A stretch of 64,000 nucleotides of DNA from JBGTGG01 sp964398945 (GTDB taxonomy: Bacteria; Bacteroidota; Bacteroidia; Cytophagales; Cyclobacteriaceae): NCBI GenBank assembly GCA_964398945.1, contig CAYNOT010000002.1:62001-126000 (forward strand). The letters are read 5' to 3'. The translations under genes were made by a program, and so were the position numbers. The notes below the pieces were generated by a model. The model was not told the DNA's origin. It saw nothing but the letters and a program-made list of their open reading frames with translations, and did not search any database. Below, in pieces: positions 1 to 8,328 of the stretch (position 1 is its first letter; each line of letters starts with the position of its first letter).

Positions 1-1107
1 CCGGCTATGTATCGTGGTAAGCAAATTTTGGTGGCGGGCGATAATAAACAACTTCGGCCAAGTGAATTGTACCAGGTGCGCTGGGAAGAAGAAACCGATA
101 CACCCGAATTGGAATTGGATTCGTTGCTTGAATTGTCAGAGCGCTACTTGCCGACCACAATGTTGCAAGGACATTACAGAAGCCAGGCGTTGGAACTTAT
201 TGATTTCTCCAACAAACATTTTTACAACGGGCAATTAAAACTATTGCCCGACAGGGAAATTGTAAACCAAACAGAAACCGCAATTACCTATTGTAAAGTA
301 GATGGTATTTGGGAAAACCAAACCAACCGGATAGAAGCGGAACAGGTTGTTACAACAGTGATTGACCTCCTTCGCAAAAATCCTGTAGCAGATATTGGTA
401 TTGTTACCTTCAATGCACCGCAACAAATGCTGATCTGGGATTTATTGGATGAGGTTGCTGCTACAAAAAGTATTTCTATTCCGGATTCACTATTCGTAAA
501 GAATATTGAGAATGTACAAGGTGATGAAAAGGACATCATCATTTTTTCAATAGGATATGCACCGGATGAAAAAGGAAAGATGATGATGCAGTTTGGAAGC
601 TTGAATGTAGCGGGCGGTGATAATCGGTTAAATGTAGCGGTAACGCGTGCCCGCAAAAAAATTATCCTGATCACGAGTATTTTTCCGGAGCAACTTCGTG
701 TAGAAGAGACGAAAAACGAGGGCCCTAAACTTTTGAAATCCTATTTGCAGTATGCGAAGGATATTTCGGAGAATAAATTTGTTTCTTCTGTTAAAAAGGA
801 AAGAGGGAATGCTACCTGGTATTTAAACAAACAGATCAAGGCCTGGGGGGATCAGCAGCCGGGGTTTTCACTTGAAGATAATATGCTTCCGTATTGCGAT
901 GTGAATGTTGGAAAAGAGGAAGGTTTTTTCGCTGCGATCCAAACGGATGATGCCCGGTATTTTGAAAGCCCTTCAGTAAAGGATGCGTATGCTTTTGTGC
1001 CTTCCTTATTAGAAGAAAAAAATTGGCGGTACCGGATGGTATTTAGCCGCAGCTATTGGCAAAACCCCAAGAATTTCTTTGCCGAATTGGAAAGGTTTAT
1101 TCAGTAG
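1..1107 (+). CDS. SF1 (UPF1/Dna2-like) helicase, C-terminal part, 5' end outside the window
   Basis: The reading frame is open from the first base, so only the C-terminal ~368 residues are present and Walker A and the DExx box lie upstream. Visible helicase motifs in order are III (GDNKQLRP), IV (GHYRS, after a conserved Leu/Gln), V (NVQGDEKDIIIFSIGY) and VI (NVAVTRARKKIIL), which together place it in the SF1 UPF1/Dna2-like group (COG1112 type). About 130 residues follow motif VI. They end in a segment (AIQTDDARYF, then NWRYRMVFSRSYWQNP) whose spacing resembles the Vsr-like nuclease tail of such helicases, in which the usual sequence is close to IECDG...GW...W. Here the acidic and Asp-Gly positions are not conserved, so the nuclease may be inactive. 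The helicase call is firm. The tail assignment is inference. Confidence 0.85.
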   Translation, partial: PAMYRGKQILVAGDNKQLRPSELYQVRWEEETDTPELELDSLLELSERYLPTTMLQGHYRSQALELIDFSNKHFYNGQLKLLPDREIVNQTETAITYCKVDGIWENQTNRIEAEQVVTTVIDLLRKNPVADIGIVTFNAPQQMLIWDLLDEVAATKSISIPDSLFVKNIENVQGDEKDIIIFSIGYAPDEKGKMMMQFGSLNVAGGDNRLNVAVTRARKKIILITSIFPEQLRVEETKNEGPKLLKSYLQYAKDISENKFVSSVKKERGNATWYLNKQIKAWGDQQPGFSLEDNMLPYCDVNVGKEEGFFAAIQTDDARYFESPSVKDAYAFVPSLLEEKNWRYRMVFSRSYWQNPKNFFAELERFIQ

Positions 1108-1153
1108 AATTGAATAGCTTTCGTTTCCTATAGCAACAAGTAATGATCAAATA

Positions 1154-3529
1154 ATGGAAAACGATTCGTACGATTCCGGGAAATTGGAAAGCTTACATGA
1201 ACGACTGGAGTTGCTTTTACTGAAACAAGAAGCTTCCTTAAAAGAAATATATGCTTTAAAATCTGAACTCCTAAAGCTGAAACGAGGAGAACAACAACAA
1301 TCTGCGCCCTTCCAACATCCTGCTGAACCAACTATTGAAAAACCTGAGATAACCGGGGTAACTTCTGATTCAAAATTACAGACACAGGAAGCGAATGAAA
1401 GTGAAGCAAAGGAAAGTCGGGTGTTTGAAGAAAAACTTCGTGGGGTGGTTGCATCAACGAAGCAACGAAGTGATTGGGAGCGTTTCATCGGAGAAAATCT
1501 AATTAGTAAAATTGGTATTGTTATTACGGTGATTGGTGTTGGGATCGGTGCAAAGTACGCGATCGATCACCAGCTTATCAGCCCGTTGACCAGGATATTG
1601 CTTGGCTATTTAGTTGGCCTTGGCCTGTTTGCTTTTTCTATGCGCCTGAAAAGGGGGTATGAAAATTTCAGTGCCGTTCTGTTGAGCGGAGCGATGGCAA
1701 TTCTTTATTTCATTACGTATGCTGCATACAGCTTTTATGGATTAATCCCGCAACCGTTTACATTTTTTTTGATGGTAATGTTTACGGTGTTTACGGTTAT
1801 TGCATCACTAAAGTATAATCAACAGATTATCGCACAACTGGGAATGGTAGGTGCATATACTGTGCCTTTTTTATTAAGTAACGATTCAGGCAGGATTGAT
1901 ATTTTATTTAGTTACATCGCGATAATCAATGCGGGATTGCTTTTTATCTCTTTTCGGAAATATTGGAAGGCGTTATTTTACGCTGCCTTTATTTTAACAT
2001 GGATTATATATGCGGGCTGGTATTGGGATCAGTTTGTGGGAGGTAATGATTTCTGGATAGCACTAGGATTTTTATGTATCTATTTCACAATGTTTTATTT
2101 CACTTTTATTTCCTATAAGCTGGTAAAAAATATACAGTTTGGATTAGAGGATATAGTACTATTATTGGCGAACTCATTTATATTTTATGGATTGGGGTAT
2201 ACTATTCTTGAAGACCACAATATTGGCAGGGATTTCTTGGGTGCTTTTACCCTGGTTAATGCATTCATTCACTTTGTTGTTGCACGAGTTTTAATCGTGA
2301 AGAAATTGGCCGATCAAAATTTGGTTTCTTTTGTCACTGGTTTGGTGTTGGTCTATGTTACGATTAGTATCCCGGTTCAACTGGATGGGAACTGGGTGAC
2401 ACTGGTTTGGGTATTTCAATCCGCTTTACTTTTTTGGATCGGACGCGCCAAAGGTGCAACAGTTTATGAAATTTTATCCTATCCATTGATGATGCTTGCA
2501 TTTGGAAGTTTGGCGCATGATTGGGTCACAGTTTCCAATCAATATCATCCTTCAGTCCCTGAAAGCAGGGTAAATATTTTTATGAATATTCAATTCTTTA
2601 CCTCGCTATTGTCAATAGTGGCCTTCGGTTTCATCAACTATGTACATCGGAACAAGAATTCCGTTTCTACCCTTGAAAAGAAAAACTGGTATGTCGTTGT
2701 TTTATTTGGCTTACCGATAATTTTTCTTTCTTCCGTATTTTTAACCTTTCGTATTGAGATCATGACGTATTGGGATCAATTATTTATTGATTCCGGTGTA
2801 GCCGCAAATGGTGAAGCGAATAATGTTGGTGTTCAAAATTTTAATTTAAGAAGATTGCAGACAGTTTGGCTGGTTAATTTTTCTGTTTTTTACTTTTTGA
2901 TACTGTCTTATTTAAATATCAAGAAATTTAGAAGTGAGGTATTTGGAATTATTGTTTTGCTTTTAAGTGCACTGACTATTTTTAGTTTCTTAACGCAGGA
3001 ATTACTGGCACTTAGCCAACTGCGTGATAGTTATCTGAATCAGTCAGCGAGCCCAACTTTTAACGGGTTAGCCAATCTGTGGATTCGTTACGTTGGGATC
3101 GGATTGGTAGCAGGATTATTTTGGTATATGAATCAGCACATACGCCAGGACTTTATAAGGCTGAATGTAAAAATCCCGTTTGTTGTATTTTTCTATACAT
3201 CGGTATTATGGATTCTCAGTAGTGAATTGATCAATTGGATGGATATTGGCGGATCAAATCAAAGTTATAAACTTGGGTTGAGCATTCTTTGGGGCATTTA
3301 TGCTATGGTGATGGTAGTCATCGGTATCTGGAAAGGAAGAAAATTTATGCGTGTTGCTGCAATTGTTTTGCTCGCGGTTACTTTGCTTAAATTATTTTTC
3401 TATGATATCTCCGATTTGGATACTATTTCAAAAACTATTGTCCTTGTTTCGTTGGGGATATTGCTTCTTGTTATTTCATTTTTGTACAACAAATACAAGC
3501 AATTGATTTTCATCGAGAGTGACGAATAG
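1154..3529 (+). CDS. DUF2339 family multi-pass membrane protein
   Basis: A 791-residue protein. The first ~50 residues form a Leu/Glu/Lys-rich coiled coil, followed by a Gln/Glu-rich linker to about residue 110. From SDWERFIGENLISKIG onward it is almost entirely hydrophobic, with roughly 18-20 membrane segments ending at a short charged tail. The entry segment (IGENLISKIGIVITVIGVGI) and the length are typical of DUF2339, a family of predicted inner-membrane proteins of unknown function. It follows the helicase by 46 bp on the same strand and converges with the next gene, leaving only 5 bp. Family membership is confident. No substrate or activity can be assigned. Confidence 0.85.
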   Translation: MENDSYDSGKLESLHERLELLLLKQEASLKEIYALKSELLKLKRGEQQQSAPFQHPAEPTIEKPEITGVTSDSKLQTQEANESEAKESRVFEEKLRGVVASTKQRSDWERFIGENLISKIGIVITVIGVGIGAKYAIDHQLISPLTRILLGYLVGLGLFAFSMRLKRGYENFSAVLLSGAMAILYFITYAAYSFYGLIPQPFTFFLMVMFTVFTVIASLKYNQQIIAQLGMVGAYTVPFLLSNDSGRIDILFSYIAIINAGLLFISFRKYWKALFYAAFILTWIIYAGWYWDQFVGGNDFWIALGFLCIYFTMFYFTFISYKLVKNIQFGLEDIVLLLANSFIFYGLGYTILEDHNIGRDFLGAFTLVNAFIHFVVARVLIVKKLADQNLVSFVTGLVLVYVTISIPVQLDGNWVTLVWVFQSALLFWIGRAKGATVYEILSYPLMMLAFGSLAHDWVTVSNQYHPSVPESRVNIFMNIQFFTSLLSIVAFGFINYVHRNKNSVSTLEKKNWYVVVLFGLPIIFLSSVFLTFRIEIMTYWDQLFIDSGVAANGEANNVGVQNFNLRRLQTVWLVNFSVFYFLILSYLNIKKFRSEVFGIIVLLLSALTIFSFLTQELLALSQLRDSYLNQSASPTFNGLANLWIRYVGIGLVAGLFWYMNQHIRQDFIRLNVKIPFVVFFYTSVLWILSSELINWMDIGGSNQSYKLGLSILWGIYAMVMVVIGIWKGRKFMRVAAIVLLAVTLLKLFFYDISDLDTISKTIVLVSLGILLLVISFLYNKYKQLIFIESDE

Positions 3530-3534
3530 CACTA

Positions 3535-4395
3535 TTACTTACACTCCACTGCGGCAGAAACGAAATAACGTTCACCATTGGCAAACACTTTTTCATCGCG
3601 TATTTCCAAAGTGGTTTCAATGGTCCCCATTTTATCGACCGTAAGTACAAGTTTGGTGGTTGGGCCAATTCCATTTACTGTCCAAGTGCCAGTCTTCTTT
3701 CCTTTTAATCCATTTTCTTTAAACAACCCGGATTTTTTCAAATTGGCTTTGAAGGTCCCATCTGCACAGAGGTTGATAATGGTTTCTTTGCTGCTGCGAT
3801 CGTCAAATGCAAAGGTTACCAGTTGTTTGTTGCGTAAGAATGGATCCCAATCAAAATTTGTATAGGGATTTTCAGTAGATGGTTTTTCAAATTGTACGCC
3901 ATCCATGAATTCCTGAACCCCTTTTTTATTTCGTTCATAATTTTGAGGATCGGATGTCATCATGGAAATCAGGCAGACATTAAAGGGGCCGCATTTCGCT
4001 TCAATGTAACCCTTTGTGCCGATAGAATTATTTGCCGTCAGGTTAGCTGCAAGGATATCCCCACCACGAAGCATGGGTTCCCCATCGGCTTTTACAAAAA
4101 TATTGTTTCCTAATTCAACACCTTTCTTCCATCGCTCCTTAATGGAATCAAAAGAATCGTTCTCACTGCCCATCACAAAAATCTCGGCAAATGAATTTGT
4201 GGAGGAAAGCAAAAAAATTTCTTCATCTCGCGGAAGCAGGCCATTCCAGTTTTCAGGCACCGTTGCTTTTACACCGATGCGTGGTCCCCATAAGGGAGAA
4301 CCTGCCGGATATAGCTGACCAGGTTTTAATCGATCTTGTGCATAAAGCGTAACGGTGATCATCACCAGAAGGAATGTTAAGGTTTTTTTTTGCAT
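3535..4395 (-). CDS. Secreted or periplasmic protein of unknown function
   Basis: A 286-residue protein starting with a Sec signal peptide (MQKKTLTFLLVMITVTLYAQ, cleavage expected after AQ). The mature part has an N-terminal region of ~150 residues (RIGVKATVPENWNG, a pattern seen in secreted proteins that compare a measured profile). A C-terminal ~100 residues contains alternating beta-like stretches such as LCADGTFKANL and GTWTVNG, which look like a small lipocalin-like barrel. No catalytic motif was recognised. It lies 5 bp downstream of the PLP-enzyme gene on the same strand and could be co-transcribed with it, but no functional link is evident. Confidence 0.7.
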   Translation of the reverse strand: MQKKTLTFLLVMITVTLYAQDRLKPGQLYPAGSPLWGPRIGVKATVPENWNGLLPRDEEIFLLSSTNSFAEIFVMGSENDSFDSIKERWKKGVELGNNIFVKADGEPMLRGGDILAANLTANNSIGTKGYIEAKCGPFNVCLISMMTSDPQNYERNKKGVQEFMDGVQFEKPSTENPYTNFDWDPFLRNKQLVTFAFDDRSSKETIINLCADGTFKANLKKSGLFKENGLKGKKTGTWTVNGIGPTTKLVLTVDKMGTIETTLEIRDEKVFANGERYFVSAAVECK

Positions 4396-4400
4396 GATTT

Positions 4401-5546
4401 CTAATTTTTGTCCAGCGCTTGCTTTAAATCTTCAATTAAATCTTCGGCATCTTCAACACCAATACTTAACCGAATAAGTGAATCCAGCAATCCGCTTTTT
4501 TCACGCTCTTCTTTCGGTATACTGGCATGTGTCATGGAGGCCGGGTGATTGATCAAGGACTCTACACCCCCTAACGATTCTGCGACAGAAAATAGTGCAA
4601 CACTTTCCATCAACTTCACCGTTTTTTCGAGACTGTCTTCTTTTAGTGTAAAAGAAAGCATGCCGCCAAAATCCCGCATCTGGCTTTTTGCAACAGCATG
4701 ATTGGGATGGTCTTCGAAACCTGGCCAGTATACTTTTTTAACTTTGGGGTGTGCTTTCAAAAATGCAGCGATTGTTTTTCCATTGCTGCAATGCCGCTCC
4801 ATACGGAGGTGCAAGGTTTTGATTCCGCGCAACACCAAAAATGAATCTTGTGGCCCGGGAACGGCACCGCATGAATTTTGAATGAAGGCAAGCTCTTTAT
4901 AAAGTTTTTCATCGTTGATCACCAACGCACCCATGATCACATCGGAATGGCCACTGATATATTTTGTGACAGAGTGCATTACGATGTCGGCACCTAAGTC
5001 CAATGGATTTTGCAGGTAGGGAGAAGCAAAGGTATTGTCGACCGCTACCAGCATGTTGTTTTGTTTTGCGATGGCAACATACGCTTTGATATCAACGATG
5101 TTCATTAACGGGTTGGTGGGTGTTTCCAACCAGAATAATTTTGATTTGTCGTTGAGCAGGGGTTTGATGGTATCCGGATTGGTTAAATCTGCGTAATGGA
5201 ATTTAATTCCAAATTTCTCAAAAATATGCTTGAACATCCGGTACGAGCCGCCATAGAGGTCGTTGCTGGTAATCACTTCATCACCCGGATTCAATAATTT
5301 GATGACCGCATCCGTTGCGCCCATCCCGGAAGAAAAACAGATCCCAAAGTTACCGTTTTCCAATGCGGCAATACTTTTTTGAAGGGCATTGCGGGTCGGG
5401 TTGGCACCCCGTGCGTATGCATAGCCTTTATGTTTGGCCGGAGATTCCTGTGCGTAGGTAGAAGTTTGATAGATGGGCGTCATGATGGCGCCTGTGGTAG
5501 GATCAGGCGCTACACCCGCATGGACTGCTTTGGTTCCGAATTTCAT
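4401..5546 (-). CDS. Cystathionine gamma-synthase / gamma-lyase family PLP enzyme
   Basis: A 381-residue fold-type I PLP enzyme of the Cys/Met metabolism family. It acts in the cytoplasm in transsulfuration or methionine synthesis, handling cystathionine or O-acylhomoserine. Diagnostic motifs are YARGANPT near residue 44, SSGMGATDA for PLP-phosphate binding near 72, the VDNTFASPYLQNP segment near 169, and SVTKYISGHSD with the Schiff-base lysine at about K195. The SLGGVESL motif lies near the C-terminus. Length is normal. Sequence alone does not separate synthase (metB) from lyase (mccB), so no symbol is given. A -7 element matching TAnnTTTG sits about 27 bp upstream of the ATG. Confidence 0.9.
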   Translation of the reverse strand: MKFGTKAVHAGVAPDPTTGAIMTPIYQTSTYAQESPAKHKGYAYARGANPTRNALQKSIAALENGNFGICFSSGMGATDAVIKLLNPGDEVITSNDLYGGSYRMFKHIFEKFGIKFHYADLTNPDTIKPLLNDKSKLFWLETPTNPLMNIVDIKAYVAIAKQNNMLVAVDNTFASPYLQNPLDLGADIVMHSVTKYISGHSDVIMGALVINDEKLYKELAFIQNSCGAVPGPQDSFLVLRGIKTLHLRMERHCSNGKTIAAFLKAHPKVKKVYWPGFEDHPNHAVAKSQMRDFGGMLSFTLKEDSLEKTVKLMESVALFSVAESLGGVESLINHPASMTHASIPKEEREKSGLLDSLIRLSIGVEDAEDLIEDLKQALDKN

Positions 5547-5572
5547 TTTTTAGAGCGATTAATTCTGAATAT

Positions 5573-5580
5573 CAAAAATA
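5573..5580 (-). promoter_or_regulatory. Candidate -7 promoter element for the PLP-enzyme gene
   Basis: Read on the minus strand this is TATTTTTG, an exact match to the Bacteroidota housekeeping -7 consensus TAnnTTTG. It lies 27 bp upstream of the ATG at 5546, a usual distance. No clear TTTG -33 element stands at the expected 17-23 bp, so the call rests on the -7 box and its position. Confidence 0.4.
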
Positions 5581-5634
5581 GCAGAAATATAGTCGTAGAA
5601 GTCACTATTGACTTAACGATTTAAAAGAGTTTTT

Positions 5635-5843
5635 CTATTTCTCTGGATTAAAACTCCAAACCAACCCAACGGCAGGGTATAGAAGCTGAATATTTCGGTT
5701 AAATGATGTATCAGGAATTCCTTTCGCAGGTTTTTCTAATCGTGTAATGGATATCGTAACGAAACATCTAAACCATTATTTATTTGAGAGAATAAAAAAG
5801 TGCAGTTGGATAAGAGTAGTAGCGTTACAACTAATTTTTTCAT
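5635..5843 (-). pseudogene. Remnant of an outer-membrane beta-barrel protein gene (two ends, middle lost)
   Basis: In this otherwise gene-free 335-bp stretch the minus strand begins with an ATG and a clear signal peptide (MKKLVVTLLLLSNCTFLFSQ). It runs ~15 further residues and stops. In another frame, 18-60 codons on, the sequence reads ISITRLEKPAKGIPDTSFNR and ends in LLYPAVGLVWSFNPEK followed by a stop, an alternating aromatic terminus typical of a barrel protein. The simplest reading is one gene that lost its middle and shifted frame. Only about 69 codons of DNA are left. No functional product is expected. Confidence 0.6.
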
Positions 5844-5882
5844 ATCTAACTTTACCATTTAACTAACACTACCAACTACCAA

Positions 5883-6206
5883 CTATTTCCCCCGCCAATA
5901 CTCCCTTACCGCTTCTTTCCAGTTTTTACCGTTCTTAATGTACAACGCAGTATTAATGAGCATCATATCTTCAGGGTCAAGATGGGGTTTTGCTTCCAAC
6001 GTTTTTATTATTGTATCGCACAACGCAAGCCTTTCCTGATCGGTTTTGTCTGTTGTTGTTACAACCTCTTTTTCTACCGGTTTTTGTTGCGATTTTTTTT
6101 CTTCTTTGGATACTTTTTCACTGAGCGAAGCAGGCGCAACCAACGTGGCAGCTTGTTGCTTCAGAAATTCATTGAGGTCCTTGAGTGTGTTTTTCTTTTT
6201 ACTCAT
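5883..6206 (-). CDS. Small partner protein of the ParA-like ATPase
   Basis: A 107-residue, highly charged protein. A Lys/Glu/Gln-rich N-terminal half (residues ~1-55, probably disordered or coiled coil) is followed by a compact helical half (DQERLALCDTIIKTLEAKPH to WKEAVREYWRGK). Its ATG overlaps the stop of the ParA gene by 4 bp (ATGA), which implies translational coupling and a direct functional partnership. It has no recognisable ParB or ribbon-helix-helix signature. By position it would be the ATPase regulator or cargo adaptor, but that is inference from gene order. Confidence 0.7.
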   Translation of the reverse strand: MSKKKNTLKDLNEFLKQQAATLVAPASLSEKVSKEEKKSQQKPVEKEVVTTTDKTDQERLALCDTIIKTLEAKPHLDPEDMMLINTALYIKNGKNWKEAVREYWRGK

Positions 6207-6823
6207 ACGTGTTTCAGAATTTCATCAGCAATGGATTGATACCCTTCTTCGGGCTTCAAGGTACTAAAGTTTACAAAGAGGTTCTTTTGTGGAACGATGA
6301 TCGGTAAGATCAATGCATCCAGATTATTTAAACTATCGCGTACGGTATGTAATCCGGTGGCGCTGTGTATCCGATTCGGAAGTACTAATATTTTTAATGA
6401 AGGATTCAATTCCCGCGCTGGCGCAAGGTCGGTGATGGTTTGATACGTGACCAGCAAATCATTTTGTGTCAAACTGGTCGGCACGATCACCACTTCACTA
6501 ATGAGGCATAATTTCTTGATGCCTTCATCGGTGGTTTTGCCGGCACTATCCACAATTACGATATCCAGGTGCTTGTCTTTTTTGATGACTACCAGTTCAT
6601 CGGCAATACGCATATCATCTGAGCCGACAATTTCAAATGGGAGTGCTTTTTCCGGTGACTGGAACATCTCCATTTTTCGGAGCGTGCTCAAGGTATAGTT
6701 GGCATCCGTTTCCACCAGTAAAACTTTTTTTCCTGCTTCGCTGAGAGAGGTAGCAAGATTGATGGCATTGGTGGTTTTTCCGGTTCCACCTTTACGACTA
6801 ATGAAAGAGATGACTTTGGCCAT
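6203..6823 (-). CDS. Orphan ParA/MinD-superfamily ATPase
   Basis: A 206-residue ParA-type ATPase. The deviant Walker A motif RKGGTGKTTNAINLA occupies residues 10-24, with the signature lysine at K11. The A' region (VLLVETDANYTLSTLRKM) and a Walker B-like DIVIVDSAGKTTDEG segment follow, then a VIVPTSLTQNDLL stretch. Such ATPases bind DNA or membrane non-specifically in the ATP form and position plasmids, chromosomes or protein cargoes. Length matches short plasmid-type and cargo-positioning ParAs. There is no parB, parS-like repeat or chromosome-partition gene beside it. It forms a two-gene unit with the 107-residue partner downstream. Confidence 0.85.
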   Translation of the reverse strand: MAKVISFISRKGGTGKTTNAINLATSLSEAGKKVLLVETDANYTLSTLRKMEMFQSPEKALPFEIVGSDDMRIADELVVIKKDKHLDIVIVDSAGKTTDEGIKKLCLISEVVIVPTSLTQNDLLVTYQTITDLAPARELNPSLKILVLPNRIHSATGLHTVRDSLNNLDALILPIIVPQKNLFVNFSTLKPEEGYQSIADEILKHV

Positions 6824-6852
6824 TGCCCGATTAAATTAAGACGTAAGATAAT

Positions 6853-6883
6853 AGACATAAGACACAAGACAAGTCTTATGTCT
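6853..6883. repeat. AGACATAAGAC intergenic repeat, hairpin copy
   Basis: Two perfect 11-bp arms, AGACATAAGAC and GTCTTATGTCT, are separated by 9 bases, so the transcript can fold into an 11-bp hairpin. The flanks contain further copies of the same word (ACGTAAGATAATAGACATAAG). Related words recur between genes at about 11713-11752 and 53851-53955, so this is a dispersed intergenic family rather than a gene-specific terminator. There is no T-run next to the stem. Confidence 0.65.
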
Positions 6884-6902
6884 AAATACTTGTTACTAAT
6901 AT

Positions 6903-8201
6903 CTAAACAGATTTATTGATATCAAACCCCTCCAAATAATCAGAAACCCGCTTTACCAACATTCCACCCAATGAACCGTCCACAACGCGGTGGTCATAAG
7001 AATGGGAAAGGAACATTTTGTGACGAATAGCGATGGCATCGCCTTGCGCGGTTTCGATTACGGCAGGTTTTTTCTGTATCGCGCCAAGGGCAAGAATTGC
7101 CACCTGTGGTTGCATGATAATAGGCGTACCCATTACGTTGCCAAAGGAACCTACGTTGGAAATGGTAAACGTGCCACCGGCCAATTCATCGGGTTTCAAT
7201 TTGTTTTCGCGGGCACGTTTTGCAAGATCGTTTACAATTCGGGCAAGTCCGGTGATGGTATATTGATCGGCATCTTTAATTACCGGAACAATCAGGTTGC
7301 CGGAAGGAAGTGCCACCGCCATACCAATATTGATGTTTGCTTTTTTGATGATCCGGGTACCATCAACTTGTATGTTGATCATCGGATAGTCTTTAATGGC
7401 TTTTACAACTGCTTCGATAAAGATCGGTGTAAAAGTAAGGCTATCACCGTATTTGGTTTGGAATGCTTTCTTGTTGCGGTTTCTCCACGTCACCACATTG
7501 GTTACATCTGCTTCTACAAAAGACGTAACGTGTGGTGCAATTCGTTTTGAATCGACCATGCGCTCGGCAATCATTTTGCGCATACGGTCCATCTCAATGA
7601 TTTCATCTGCACCGCTGATGCTGGCCGGAACGAGTGGAGGAGCAGAAACGGAAGGCGCTGCTGGTTTTGCTGCAGCAATCCCACCACCTGATTTTCGTGT
7701 TTGCACAAAAGACAAAATATCTTTTTTCGTAACCCTTCCTTCCTGGCCGGTACCGGGGATGGTTTCCAATTCAGCTACCGAAATATTTTCCTCTTTCGCA
7801 ATATTCTTGACCAAAGGTGAATAAAAGCGATCGCTTGAAGAGAAGTCGTGATGCATGGCACCATTGGACTCAGCAGCAACTGTTCCTTCACCGGCCGGTT
7901 CTGATTTTTCTTCTGAAACTTCTGCTGGTTTTTCTTTTGATCCACCGGCACTTGCTTCACCATCCGTTGAAATTATAGCGATGGTCGCACCAACTTTTAC
8001 AACATCACCATCCTTCGCTAATAATTCTTTTATAACGCCAGCATGTGTTGATGGAACTTCGGTATCCACCTTATCGGTTGCAACCTCCAACACCGATTCA
8101 TCTTCTTCTATTTTATCACCGGGTTTTTTCAACCAGGACAAAACAGTGGCTTCCATTATACTTTCACCCATTTTGGGCATTATCAATTCAACCAGGGCCA
8201 T
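6903..8201 (-). CDS. 2-oxoacid dehydrogenase E2 (dihydrolipoyl acyltransferase)
   Basis: A 432-residue E2 core subunit that passes acyl groups from E1 to CoA within a 2-oxoacid dehydrogenase complex. Domains in order: an N-terminal lipoyl domain (residues ~1-78, lipoylated lysine K44 in EVATDKVDTEVPS), a Pro/Ala/Glu linker, an E3-binding domain near 125-165 (YSPLVKNIAKEENIS, TGQEGRVTKKDI), a second linker, and the catalytic domain with the active-site motif SHSYDHRVVDG near residue 402. The single lipoyl domain and sequence style suit either pyruvate or branched-chain substrates. The only E1 gene in the window is 46 kb away. A TAACTTTG -7 box lies upstream. Confidence 0.93.
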   Translation of the reverse strand: MALVELIMPKMGESIMEATVLSWLKKPGDKIEEDESVLEVATDKVDTEVPSTHAGVIKELLAKDGDVVKVGATIAIISTDGEASAGGSKEKPAEVSEEKSEPAGEGTVAAESNGAMHHDFSSSDRFYSPLVKNIAKEENISVAELETIPGTGQEGRVTKKDILSFVQTRKSGGGIAAAKPAAPSVSAPPLVPASISGADEIIEMDRMRKMIAERMVDSKRIAPHVTSFVEADVTNVVTWRNRNKKAFQTKYGDSLTFTPIFIEAVVKAIKDYPMINIQVDGTRIIKKANINIGMAVALPSGNLIVPVIKDADQYTITGLARIVNDLAKRARENKLKPDELAGGTFTISNVGSFGNVMGTPIIMQPQVAILALGAIQKKPAVIETAQGDAIAIRHKMFLSHSYDHRVVDGSLGGMLVKRVSDYLEGFDINKSV

Positions 8202-8225
8202 ATCGGATAGTATTTAATCAGGTAA

Positions 8226-8233
8226 CAAAGTTA
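8226..8233 (-). promoter_or_regulatory. Candidate -7 promoter element for the E2 gene
   Basis: The minus strand reads TAACTTTG, an exact TAnnTTTG match, 24 bp upstream of the E2 start codon. The -33 region at the expected spacing reads GTTAG, only a partial match. Just further upstream is a short GC-rich imperfect hairpin (ACCCGC and GCGGGT arms) that may mark the end of the cinA transcript. Confidence 0.4.
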
Positions 8234-8328
8234 GTATTTTTCTAACCACCCGCTAACGATTGCCCGCGGGTTTTGAGGATATTGACGCTTCCCAAACGTA
8301 ATTTTGCAAGAAGTCGAATCTGGCAATT

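Noticed and set aside
5883..6823. Plasmid-type parAB partition locus
   Set aside because: The partner has no ParB fold and no parS-like repeats were seen. The flanks are ordinary chromosomal genes.
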